A DNA stretch of 57,408 nt, from assembly GCA_020523905.1 (NCBI GenBank), contig JAJAPZ010000012.1, positions 1 through 57,408 on the forward strand, read 5' to 3'. The translations under genes and the position numbers were made by a program. Positions 45,601 to 52,716 of this stretch are shown piece by piece. The DNA is from Candidatus Obscuribacterium magneticum. GTDB taxonomy: Bacteria; Elusimicrobiota; Elusimicrobia; F11. Below the pieces are notes generated by a model. The model saw nothing but the letters and a program-made list of their open reading frames with translations. It searched no databases and was not told the origin of the DNA. How positions within the stretch are numbered: position 1 is the stretch's first letter; every line of letters begins with the position of its first letter.

Positions 45601-48600
45601 TGGTGAAAATATAGGGGATGGCATTTTTCATTCCTCCCTCCGCCCGACCGTTTTCATCAACCTTAACCGCTCCCCTAAACTGATATACGACGCGCGTCCG
45701 CTTTCCCGTATCCGATTTTTCATCGACGGCGTATTCCATGGCCGTGGGGTCGGAGGCTTCCTCAAATCGATAGCGGACGGAAAACCCGGCAAACACTAAT
45801 GTGGACGGGATGTAAAGGAGGGAGCGCGCTCCCGGCTGGGTCAACAATTCCTGGTATTCGGGGATATCCAGCGCCGAACCGCAACCATCTCCAATCCGAT
45901 GAGGGGCCTCGACAACCAAAGGAATCTTTGCCTTTCGAATAAGCGCCAAACCCTCTTCGGCGTTTTTTTCCGGCTTGATGGAAGAAAAATCCAGCTTGGC
46001 CTGTCGCTCGAAATCCACGGTCGGCCAAAACAGTTTCCCCTTTTTCAGATACGGAGACTCACTTCCGTCGACCATATCCGAGGGGGGCATGAGAATCTCA
46101 CCCGCTTGCCGGCTGTAGAGCTGGCCATGGTCAAAGGGAAGTAACTGCTGGTAGAGCTTATCCGTATCAAGAGTGACATTAAACCACCGTTCGAACCATT
46201 GGGTGATGTGCATCGCCGTATTCATACGGGCCATCTCCACCCCGTTGGCCAGGAATTGAAGGCCTTGTTCATGCGCTTTCAGTAAAAATTGCGTGATGTT
46301 CGGGTTCCGGATGAGATCAATAACAGTCTGACCTGGGCGAAGATGATCGAAATTCTTTATGGGCGATTGATCCGCACTCAGGGGAATCTCGCCGATGCCG
46401 GACGCATTGACAACCAGTTTTGATTCACTCAAACGCGCGTAAAAATCATCAGACTCGAGTCGGGACACGTTAACATCCAGCCCAGGGGAAAATTTCTGGA
46501 GATCATTTTTAAGACGCTGGGCCATCTCGATATTAATATCGGTTAGATGGAACGACCGGACTCCCATGCGAACCAACTCAAAAGCGACTTGGCGGCTCGT
46601 GGCACCGGCTCCTATCAGAGACGCTTGAAAAGGGATTTTGCCGCCGCTCAACTGCAATGTCGACCCGTAGGCTTTTAAGAAAGCAATTCCGTCCAATGAG
46701 TGACCGACCAGTTTCCCATCGCCTCTCCTTTTGGCGATATTGCTCACAACCCCGGTTTCTCTCGCTTTGGGGGTCAAATCGTCGACATAAGGCAACACCC
46801 GCTCTTTCCAGGGGGCCGACACGACGGCCCCGATGATCCGCGGATGCATCTTGATGAACCGGATGACCTTTTTCAGTTCCCGCTCATCACGGACCTCATA
46901 AGAAACCCGCACGATACCCACATCCGGAGAACGGCCCCTCCCTTTGAGAAGCGTGTTGAAACCAAAGTTGTATTTCTTGTTGGCATTGGTGGTGAGAGCT
47001 TGTTTGCCGCCGATTAAAACCGTGAAAAGGGTCTTATCGTCCACGGCAAAACCTTCCCGAACCGCCGCCTCAACCAACCGGTCTTCAAACTCCTTCAATT
47101 CACGGAAAAGATGCTCCCGATACAAGTGTCTCACCCAGAAATAGACGAGGACGGCCAGGGCGGGAATAAAAAAGAGAAGACCGAGCGCCAGTCCCCAACT
47201 CGACGTCTGTGCGAACAAGGCGGTATCGGCTCCATGAAAGGCCTCCCTCGCCGTGGGGCCTGCTTCATCAAACCGAAATCCGGAAGGCGTTAAGGCCGCG
47301 ACGATTGCGTAGCTTTTCTGACGAAACCCAAATGAGATCCGAGCTCTCTTTTGCGAGCCCTCCGGCGAAAGAATGGCCCCTCTCGGATCCGTGACACCCC
47401 ATCTTCTGAAAAGGGCCGTTGACCACCGGCGAAGGGGGGTGGATCGACTGATGAGGCTTTTCGCCAAAGCTCCCGCCGCCATGAAAATATGGCACACAGG
47501 CCCGACGGGCGGCGGCGAAAGGGAAGACGTTTCGGGACGAAATGATTTTTCCAGCGGTGTTTCCTCCCGAAGAAAAGAGGCCAGATTTGATTTAGCATCC
47601 AACCCCCTTGCGGCAGCCAACGGAGGCGTACAGGACACGTAGGCGATGCCGGCCTTTAAAAGACCTTTCCTGATCCCGTTCCCATGGAATCCTCCCGCCA
47701 CCAGGACGACAGCGCGGCCCCCCTCGTCAAGAACGATTCGCTTGAGTGTGGACACGATGCGGCCATCCCGCTGTTCAGCCAGCTCGTAAAATCGCCTGAA
47801 GTCCTCCAATTTCTCTTCCGCACCATTGACGGCTCTTACGCCCTCTATGACGTCGGAAGGGCCGGTCTCCGTCAGTGGTCTCCATTCTTTGACGCTCTTC
47901 CAATCGTCCGGCGTCAACGAAAACGCAACCATTTTTACACAGAGACGGTGGCGGTCTGACAACAGAAGTATGTCCCGCTCCACCGGGGACCTGGCGAGAT
48001 GGAACCGGGCCGTCGTGGCGACCCGATCAATTTCTCTCTGAAGTTTCTGCGGTTTCAGGGAAGCGGCCAGCTCGCTTAGTTGCCGAACAAAAAGGCTTGG
48101 GTCAACTTTCCCCAGGGGTGCACGGCCGGACGCTTTCTTCATTAGATCGGAAAACACACTTTGGTAGGTGAGGAAGACCTCGAGGTCAAGTGGGAGGTCA
48201 ATCGCGTAGGAGTCCAGAATTTTTAATAAATCTCGAGGCGGCATCTTTCCCGCCCAATACTGCGCACAAGCCCCGTCGACAACGTTGAGATCGGGGTTGA
48301 AGTGCTTCTTTTTCAACTCCGACAAAATTTGCCCCACCTGCTCAAGGCGGGAAGCGAGGGGAGCGGACCGGCGGTAAGCCCTCCGCAGGGCATCCACATT
48401 TTTCTGGTAGGTCGCCCGATCCTCGCCACCGACGACGGGGGGCATCTTGTCGGCCTGAGTGAGAGCCGCATAGGCGGGTCCTGAAAGAAGACCGCGAGAA
48501 AGGAGATAATCTCCCACCTGGCGAATGACGTCTCTCTCCGGTGGATGGAGGTACGCCTTGAGGTCAAGCGGCCCTTCCATGCCCTCCAAGGCGATTCTAT

Positions 48601-48985
48601 CAATGGGATGATGCTGAACTAACTTCTCAACTCCTTTGGCCAGGGAACGCTGGATGAGCTCAACCCGGTGAATATCTCTGATGTGCAAAACAAAACCAAC
48701 GGCCGGATGGGGAGGAAGGGTCAGCTCATCAATAAACCCAAGTTCGGGCGGGAATGACTCAAGAATTCTTCGAAGGGCGGGAGGACACATCGTAAGCTCA
48801 TCGGCGTTGAAGGTGCCCAATGCCGACGACAGGCCCTCTCCATTAGACCGACGATCTGAATTCTTTACCGCCGGGAGAGCCCCCTGTGTTGGTCGGGTTT
48901 CATCCGCCAGGGCGGGCCGGTGAAACATTAAGACTTGGGTCCAAAAAAGAATAACAGATAGAAATACCGCTAAGGGCTTTTTCAT
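39644..48985 (-). CDS. Giant protein D: exported domain plus AroE-, GHMP-, UDPGP- and NDK-like domains
   Basis: 3,113 residues. Signal segment (LAVFLSVILFWTQVLMF), then the shared domain: RDIHRVELIQ (~104), ALEGMEG (~135), AGGFHGNGI (~432). A helix (LALGLLFFIPALAVLVYFWV) followed by basic RHLYREH suggests return to the cytoplasm. Then: AroE-like (~665-935; APWKE and SLDG keep the K and D; GAGATSRQ; the shikimate-binding serines are lost); GHMP-kinase-like (~1010-1420; GTFEGSN, GGITGGQGVY, GSGQQGTP); UDPGP-like (~1665-2010; LAAGAGG, RPTGAIESL, IFNGEDG); NDK-like with insert (~2375-2680; LILKPPHGF, GANNPRQNAKAGSFRR, NVTH keeping the His). Hydrophobic helices (~2790-2930) and a soluble C-terminal domain end it. 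Several catalytic motifs are altered, so enzyme activity is uncertain. ATG 48985 lacks a clear Shine-Dalgarno. Confidence 0.88.
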   Translation of the reverse strand: MKKPLAVFLSVILFWTQVLMFHRPALADETRPTQGALPAVKNSDRRSNGEGLSSALGTFNADELTMCPPALRRILESFPPELGFIDELTLPPHPAVGFVLHIRDIHRVELIQRSLAKGVEKLVQHHPIDRIALEGMEGPLDLKAYLHPPERDVIRQVGDYLLSRGLLSGPAYAALTQADKMPPVVGGEDRATYQKNVDALRRAYRRSAPLASRLEQVGQILSELKKKHFNPDLNVVDGACAQYWAGKMPPRDLLKILDSYAIDLPLDLEVFLTYQSVFSDLMKKASGRAPLGKVDPSLFVRQLSELAASLKPQKLQREIDRVATTARFHLARSPVERDILLLSDRHRLCVKMVAFSLTPDDWKSVKEWRPLTETGPSDVIEGVRAVNGAEEKLEDFRRFYELAEQRDGRIVSTLKRIVLDEGGRAVVLVAGGFHGNGIRKGLLKAGIAYVSCTPPLAAARGLDAKSNLASFLREETPLEKSFRPETSSLSPPPVGPVCHIFMAAGALAKSLISRSTPLRRWSTALFRRWGVTDPRGAILSPEGSQKRARISFGFRQKSYAIVAALTPSGFRFDEAGPTAREAFHGADTALFAQTSSWGLALGLLFFIPALAVLVYFWVRHLYREHLFRELKEFEDRLVEAAVREGFAVDDKTLFTVLIGGKQALTTNANKKYNFGFNTLLKGRGRSPDVGIVRVSYEVRDERELKKVIRFIKMHPRIIGAVVSAPWKERVLPYVDDLTPKARETGVVSNIAKRRGDGKLVGHSLDGIAFLKAYGSTLQLSGGKIPFQASLIGAGATSRQVAFELVRMGVRSFHLTDINIEMAQRLKNDLQKFSPGLDVNVSRLESDDFYARLSESKLVVNASGIGEIPLSADQSPIKNFDHLRPGQTVIDLIRNPNITQFLLKAHEQGLQFLANGVEMARMNTAMHITQWFERWFNVTLDTDKLYQQLLPFDHGQLYSRQAGEILMPPSDMVDGSESPYLKKGKLFWPTVDFERQAKLDFSSIKPEKNAEEGLALIRKAKIPLVVEAPHRIGDGCGSALDIPEYQELLTQPGARSLLYIPSTLVFAGFSVRYRFEEASDPTAMEYAVDEKSDTGKRTRVVYQFRGAVKVDENGRAEGGMKNAIPYIFTNLFGLRGIRVVLEEAPLWPSAGTFEGSNVHIIILLMAASTISRAKLSQAQLANLGVALENKVFGGITGGQGVYASLLGGGRRLVWLSKLMGVYGAFAVPLPDHVLDAMEGHTLLVQTGVEYRGGKRVVSRLSMLTNTMWRDLLVNHDPETIHLFYRMLDLTEVYFDALLNHDFARVSSQIIEYVKIRNQLCKRWLHLAFAWRQEGQRRHLPPSAETYHAKVFDPSNPDYYLFGPVRKEYEKRGDAAEDMMPYAPEPMAGLIESAAKEGIALMPLGSGQQGTPMMAVSGRGADHMKRFFASKGLNPLDDDEYRSTMGKGGFIKGYTGFSIQREGLQMRGFTELGLKLPEGPEEVFYNQQRRAFESSEGPKGKAASPPIDEADRIVGPDEAIGSAGRPLDTSPYVGEAGPTGEAPEPHPVFNPEQVADLRARGYSDDVIRAMGNDPTVVDPDQSRVQRLTQIIHQHSWEKALEKILRFMPPLHRLAGVSFGRFYEWVAQHFERRDLSPSERLPQQEMDVEPVRRDDPDIVIFDLTHFTEEDMARGAQIAQETNIGIVPLAAGAGGQFINRSPRIDATRLPKLVYPLFLPSLGLLPHHPKSVLTMALLNHVGQKRHGKVRLSVHVQDQNARLVRRLMATDPNLVGIDLEGNVQLTYNVAHGVPLLNAKTGGVLWVPAKEMGLPPDSPDQLWRRPTGAIESLLSLIVSGDLLTWAKDGIECFTIFNGEDGIAAGTIDGRLLGALKAAGEKGKDGIIVLVERKIEGKGAGAKREKLGFPVKDRKTGAVHVIDEFELQADAATTEAMRETGIGNTNQLLLISKSVLKRFGMSGINYWLSVSPEERLRHLLQFFDEISPVADTKPFTKGSEVQGDHLARILSKATSLLDFGLALIDRNQFIRVKNAADIRDPQILGDLSRAYGCPFAELPPGFDSRTAAIALYTSFLLIDGEPLWPPAMLSQPQQKGEPDDPAPVAKLTLTRDSLLRSLRPQDVGDNVTNWFDRPGSLQEAVIPAALRLQVERVIFDLYRRGFQIVLAGRGIEFDKNQSVTFSIAPQPTMAQASWREMIPEIQRDFLTKYGALCKSDDFPDFRRSLAYLSDEQIPAEQEDKPENKILKLLVDKDPPYIYGNVRQAFSLFQAQFGTWAAPPSGYIVDHPSSVQISPSVRNVIMILAHRAKTDTERDDWRRFLLYVKPVWLAVAQNPLPGLVMLINKELVDEQADLVEEIMSSRYPKDLDRPGSPWSSPSSEDREMTLILKPPHGFNRDVVREILRRLVYFGYQVEGVRVLDGRFLDERKQMLNTLYQQHTEGFYEESVPSAVVEEVERIYNVPIFKKVFGEPFRRDMVVSGDQLAKRFDLKWDEMADMWHEGLRPITREEFQARHHLQKDIPIPPEAWIRGSGRDLIDSSQKGLPYGMNKMKSMASRYAMPVRVRDPATGQTRTMIVINGHVPGLLNLFTESVKPGETPKTIAFRIRNTGTSSAGWSTLRNEFHGANNPRQNAKAGSFRRDATLGMVPIPVDDRILISAERNVTHLSAGPLESMVETATAFFSWAMESTAFGALLLREGYSPDDLKALSTNPRVALVEGPPKTVFELTHEKDSEAALAILKNVFPPGSSGQHQMKALGLMPWTGFARLYRWAVKLEKEGRVGSWLPNTIAAVEGFAEEAILRPIFQEGIFLSLTFLLFGAGVIGGDLAPPLFYGIGFSLLAVKTALVVAYAFLFATVLHPKIFVGHDGTPLKVPLLDLRNIHRQTLFGFGLSLGLLSLAPNILLITLSHLGWISPVSLPVALLCLAGTYAALGFLHAPMNPMARLRDGAEGLGRPVQLKEISQVVCLLRPKDVSSPENPRQPVHLEQLVQALPSKTQIVLLIDQKHEDYFQLVDLRPEIRRRLQFVVRRHLLDEENVINPATFETSLWPHIDKKDLKKTLLVYSKELVFEKGDFKILSLQTMDRLPFRAWEDFLEELLSRTPVVHPLTLGIFFRFVRTRASQA

Positions 48986-49021
48986 AATAAATGGCGATCA
49001 ATGGGTATTTTTTCTGGTGAG

Positions 49022-49066
49022 ATGATATCAGGCAGGGATTAAGATTCTCTTAAAATGATGTAACAA
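49022..49066 (-). promoter_or_regulatory. Pho-box-like promoter of giant gene D
   Basis: Three half-sites TTAAG, TTAAA, TAACA begin at 49039, 49050 and 49061 on the plus strand (11-bp period); the fourth position is not conserved. On the minus strand TATCAT (49027-49022) follows about 9 bp after the last site as a -10. Confidence 0.6.
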
Positions 49067-49159
49067 TTTTTGGGTTTTTTTGTTACATCGGAGGCGGGTG
49101 AAAAATTTGGCGGGGGTTCTTAAAGGGACACCTTTCCGGAAAGTCGTTGATTATCACGG

Positions 49160-49226
49160 GGGGAGGGGTCCCGTCTCCCCTTTAACCCATGAACACTGGG
49201 TTAAAGGGGAGACGGGACCCCTCCCC
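49160..49226. repeat. Family-2 long palindrome between ychF and giant gene D
   Basis: Stem of about 30 bp with a TGAACAC loop; arms GGGGAGGGGTCCCGTCTCCC and the reverse complement. Compared with 34568-34638, both arms changed together (CAAG to CCCG opposite CTTG to CGGG; one further A-T/G-C pair swap). It begins 1 nt after the ychF stop; no T-tract follows. Confidence 0.9.
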
Positions 49227-49227
49227 A

Positions 49228-50295
49228 TCATTTAAAGTGGATGTAAATCACGTCGCCTTCGCGGACGAGGGTGTCACGGCCTTCGGCGCGGACTTTTCCG
49301 ACGGAGCGGAGCTGCACCTCCGAGCCGGCGGCGGCCAAATCGTCGAACGGGAATACGTCCGCCCGGATGAAGCCCTTCTCCATGTCCGAGTGGATCTTGC
49401 CGGCGGCCCGAAGGACGGTGCTCCCCTTTTCCAGGTGCCAGGCGTGGGCCTCCTTGGGGTTGGCGGTAAAAAAGGTGAGGAGATTTAAAAGGCGCTTCCC
49501 AGCTTGGGCCAGGACCGCAATGCCGGACTCTTTTAAGCCCAGCGCCTCACGATAGCTGGCCCGCTCGGCCTCGGGCATTTCCATGATATCCGCCTCCAAC
49601 CGGGCGTTGAAGGGCACCAACTCGGCGTGGTTTTCCTGCGCCAGGCGCTTCAAATTTTCCACCATCTCCGGGGGCGTGGCTTCATTGACGTTGGCCACAT
49701 AAAGAACGGGCTTATACGTCAGGAAATTCGTTTCGCGGAGGGCCTCCGGCGGATGATTCTGCCGACGAAGAGGAATCCCCGTCTTCAAAGCCTCTACGAT
49801 CCGGCCCAACAAATCGTACCGCGCCTTGGCCTCCTCGATTCCCGTGCGGGCCGCGCCGTGGACTTTCTCGCGCAAATCCTGGGCGTGCTCCAGGTCGGCC
49901 AAAAGTAATTCCGTCGACACGATGTCGGCGTCTATCAAGGGATCCACCTCTCCCAGGACGTTGGCCACGTCCTTGTCGTCGAAGCACCGCACCACCTGGG
50001 CCACGGCGTCGACATTGCGGATGTGGGAGAGGAATTTATTGCCGAGCCCCTCGCCTTTGCTCGCCCCTTTCACGAGGCCCGCGATGTCCACAAACCGAAT
50101 GGATGCCTCCACTTTCTTGGCGGACTTAAAGATCTTCTGAACGACATCCAAACGGTCGTCATGAAGGGGAACGGCGCCGACGTTGGGCTCGATGGTGGTA
50201 AAAGGGAAGTTCTCCGCGGGGACGCCGGCGGCGGTGAGGGCGTTAAAAAGGGTGGATTTCCCGACGTTGGGCAAACCCACGATCCCAATTTCCAT
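49228..50295 (-). CDS. ychF: Redox-regulated ATPase/GTPase YchF
   Basis: A 355-residue Obg-family P-loop protein that binds ATP in preference to GTP and associates with the ribosome. It has GLPNVGKSTLFNALT (G1), the TTIEPNVG switch, DIAGLVKGASKGEGLGNKFL (G3 region), NVNE in place of NKxD, and the C-terminal TGS domain ending VREGDVIYIHFK. Length and start (GGAGG about 6 nt before ATG) are standard. Confidence 0.96.
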   Translation of the reverse strand: MEIGIVGLPNVGKSTLFNALTAAGVPAENFPFTTIEPNVGAVPLHDDRLDVVQKIFKSAKKVEASIRFVDIAGLVKGASKGEGLGNKFLSHIRNVDAVAQVVRCFDDKDVANVLGEVDPLIDADIVSTELLLADLEHAQDLREKVHGAARTGIEEAKARYDLLGRIVEALKTGIPLRRQNHPPEALRETNFLTYKPVLYVANVNEATPPEMVENLKRLAQENHAELVPFNARLEADIMEMPEAERASYREALGLKESGIAVLAQAGKRLLNLLTFFTANPKEAHAWHLEKGSTVLRAAGKIHSDMEKGFIRADVFPFDDLAAAGSEVQLRSVGKVRAEGRDTLVREGDVIYIHFK

Positions 50296-50312
50296 AACAC
50301 CCTCCTCTTAAA

Positions 50313-50401
50313 CGTCATTCCGGCTTCCCTCGTCACCCCGGCGTAAGCCGGGGTCCAGGTCTTCATGACGACTCTGGATTCCGGCTTTCGCCGGAATGAC
50401 G
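50313..50401. repeat. Family-1 repeat upstream of ychF
   Basis: A degenerate left arm, then CCCCGGCGTAAGCCGGGG and CCGGCTTTCGCCGG right arm, in the 116-bp gap between ychF and the DUF2723-like gene. Confidence 0.8.
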
Positions 50402-50411
50402 AAGTATAGGG

Positions 50412-52565
50412 TCAAATTTTCTTCAGTTCTTCCCGCACCACGCCCGCCTGAGCGCCTTCTGGATTCAATGTTAAATATTTCTCCCACGGCTCACGGGCCA
50501 ATGAAGGCGTTCCCCCCATCAAATAAGCCACGCCAAGCATATAAAAACTGTTGGGAAATTCCGGGTTCATTTTGACGGCCCTTTCATAAGCGGCCGCCGC
50601 ATCGTTGAATTTTTCTTCCTTCAAAAGAACGTAGCCGAGGCCGTAATGACCCATGTAGTAGTAGGGATCGAGCCGAACCGACTGACGGAAACAGCGCTCG
50701 GCCTCCGGCAGAAGTTCGGCGGCCGCATAAATCCCCCCGATATTGGAAGCCAGCCAGGCCATATCCGAGCCCGCCGCCAACGCCGACTGGAACCATCTTT
50801 TGGCGCGGCCCACGTCGGCCCGTTCCATAAAATTTTTACCGAAAAGATAAGGGAAATGAACCCACAAAAGCCGCCGCGGATAATCGAAAGGGAGGGGCTT
50901 GGATCCCGCCCGGTTCACAACAAAAGGAAACGGATCAACACCCGCCGCCTGTTCTGAAATGCTCCTTTCCTCCTTCCTCGGTCGGTACAAAAAACCAACG
51001 ATTCGGGGTTCTGGAAAGGGAACATGGGACTTTTCAAAAGCCAGACAGCGCACCGGCCCCGGGGCGGACGACAAGACTTCTTTTTCAACCGCCGCCTGCC
51101 GCCTGTAGCGCTCGGCCCAGGACAATTCCAGGACATCCTTCCCGTAAATCTGATTGAACAAGGTCCCCGGCCGGTAGAGAAACTGGATATCGTTCCTTTT
51201 CCCTTCAACCTGCGTGGTAACCAGAAGCGAGGACGTGGGCTCATCAAAAAGTTCGCGGTCAATGACAAGGCGGGAGGCGGGAGGAGCCGCCCGTAACGCA
51301 GAGGCGGCAAAATCCCTGTATATGAAGTTATCCCGCAAGTTTAGGCGCTGGGCCATCACCGCTTCAATGCCGAAGAGGACGACAAAACCCATGAGGACCA
51401 CTCGCCCCCAATAAGAGCCGGCGCTTTCTTTAATGCCGATCGCCGCAAGAACGACGAGCGAAAAAAGAGGGATCAACAAAAACCGCTCCAGGCGCCACTG
51501 GCCGATGTCGCTGGTGGGTGACAGATTGGACCACAACTCAAACCCAAGCCCCGCGATCAAAAGACCATAGAGAGAAGCCAGGACTAGTCCCCTCCGCCCC
51601 CTTTTCCAGCCGAGAAAAAGCCCCATGGCCGCTAGGCCCATCCCGGCAAACCCGATTTGGCGGATCATCCGCCCCCCAAATCGAAACACGTCTTCTTTCA
51701 CCACCATCAAATCACGAAATGGAACCGCCGCCGGGTGAAGAGAGAGGGGCCCAAATTCCTTCCGCGTCAACACCGCCCAGAAACGGGACCACGTCTCAGG
51801 GTCCCCGAAATTAACCGGAGGCCCCGCCCTCGCCCGCAGGGGCAAATAGACATAGATCGTCATGCCCAATAAAAAGAAGAGAAATGCACCCAGCCCCAAC
51901 CGAACACCGGCCCGCCGCCGAAGGGCCGCAAAAATTAGAAGGGGCGCCACAACGACGAGAATATGATGATTGCCCATCCCCAACCCAAAAAGAAAGGAAC
52001 TCCACAGAAACCAACGGGACCCAGTTCCATTAACGGTCCCTTCGGCCTTGACCAATCCCCAGAGGATCACAACCAGGAAAAGAAAATTCAGTTGAAAAAC
52101 CTCGGCCGCGCGGGCCTGATCGACGAAAACCGGCGACAAACCCAGCGTCATACCGGCGAAAGCCGGTATCCAGCCATTCGTCATTCCCGCAAAAGCGGGA
52201 ATCCATAATTTAATGGATCCCCGATTAAGCCATTCGGGGATGACGCCTTTGGCGTCCCCTGGATACCGGCTTTCGCCGGTATGACGAATGCCAAGAACCT
52301 GTTTCAACAAGGAATAGGTCGCCACCAAGGCCAAGGAGGCGATGAGGGCAGACATCACGTTGATCCGATAAGCGGTGTTTCCCCAGGGGACGAGGCCCGA
52401 GGCCATTTTCCCGAGAAGATTATAGAGAGGAAACCCCGGCGCGTGGGGAAGCCCCAGGACAAAGGCGCTCGTGATGAGTTCGCCGGCATCGCCGCCGTAC
52501 AGGGTGGGAGAAACGCCGGAGAGAAAATACGCGAAGCTTAAGAGAAAAAGGGAAAAGGCGATCAT
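50412..52565 (-). CDS. DUF2723-like membrane glycosyltransferase with C-terminal TPRs
   Basis: A polytopic protein of about 717 residues (754 if TTG 52676 is used). It carries YGGDAGELITSAFVLGLPHAPG near the N-terminus, the luminal-loop signature of DUF2723 / PMT-like (GT-C) proteins that use lipid-linked sugars, then about ten hydrophobic helices. The last ~200 residues are soluble and end in TPR units (AAAYERAVKMNPEFPNSFYMLGVAYL). ATG 52565 opens the first helix (MIAFSLFLLSFAYFL); upstream codons come from a family-1 repeat. A larger compound repeat (52146-52287) inserts ~45 residues between helices. Sugar and acceptor are unknown. Confidence 0.85.
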   Translation of the reverse strand: MIAFSLFLLSFAYFLSGVSPTLYGGDAGELITSAFVLGLPHAPGFPLYNLLGKMASGLVPWGNTAYRINVMSALIASLALVATYSLLKQVLGIRHTGESRYPGDAKGVIPEWLNRGSIKLWIPAFAGMTNGWIPAFAGMTLGLSPVFVDQARAAEVFQLNFLFLVVILWGLVKAEGTVNGTGSRWFLWSSFLFGLGMGNHHILVVVAPLLIFAALRRRAGVRLGLGAFLFFLLGMTIYVYLPLRARAGPPVNFGDPETWSRFWAVLTRKEFGPLSLHPAAVPFRDLMVVKEDVFRFGGRMIRQIGFAGMGLAAMGLFLGWKRGRRGLVLASLYGLLIAGLGFELWSNLSPTSDIGQWRLERFLLIPLFSLVVLAAIGIKESAGSYWGRVVLMGFVVLFGIEAVMAQRLNLRDNFIYRDFAASALRAAPPASRLVIDRELFDEPTSSLLVTTQVEGKRNDIQFLYRPGTLFNQIYGKDVLELSWAERYRRQAAVEKEVLSSAPGPVRCLAFEKSHVPFPEPRIVGFLYRPRKEERSISEQAAGVDPFPFVVNRAGSKPLPFDYPRRLLWVHFPYLFGKNFMERADVGRAKRWFQSALAAGSDMAWLASNIGGIYAAAELLPEAERCFRQSVRLDPYYYMGHYGLGYVLLKEEKFNDAAAAYERAVKMNPEFPNSFYMLGVAYLMGGTPSLAREPWEKYLTLNPEGAQAGVVREELKKI
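52146..52287. repeat. Compound family-1 repeat inside the DUF2723-like gene
   Basis: Four arms of three subtypes (TACCGGCGAAAGCCGGTA, CCCGCAAAAGCGGG, CCCCGATTAAGCCATTCGGGG) nested together. It is translated in frame as GESRYPGDAKGV...WIPAFAGMTNGWIPAFAGMT in a loop between helices. Confidence 0.85.
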
Positions 52566-52601
52566 CAGGAAATTCTCAGAGGTAAAGCCATCCCACCACA
52601 A

Positions 52602-52667
52602 TGATCCCCGCGCAGGCGGGGGGCCAGGACGTGAACACCGGACTGGAACCCCGCCTGTGCGGGGATC
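52602..52667. repeat. Family-1 repeat at the 5' end of the DUF2723-like gene
   Basis: Arms CCCCGCGCAGGCGGGG and CCCCGCCTGTGCGGGG with the common GTGAACACCGG centre, between proB and the first membrane helix of the neighbouring gene. Confidence 0.8.
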
Positions 52668-52716
52668 GGGAGACAAAATTGTTTTCGCTTCGCTTGCAAC
52701 GGTGTCCCCGGTTTGC

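Noticed and set aside
49160..49226. Intrinsic terminator for ychF
   Set aside because: Strong hairpin but no T-tract on the minus strand after the stem.
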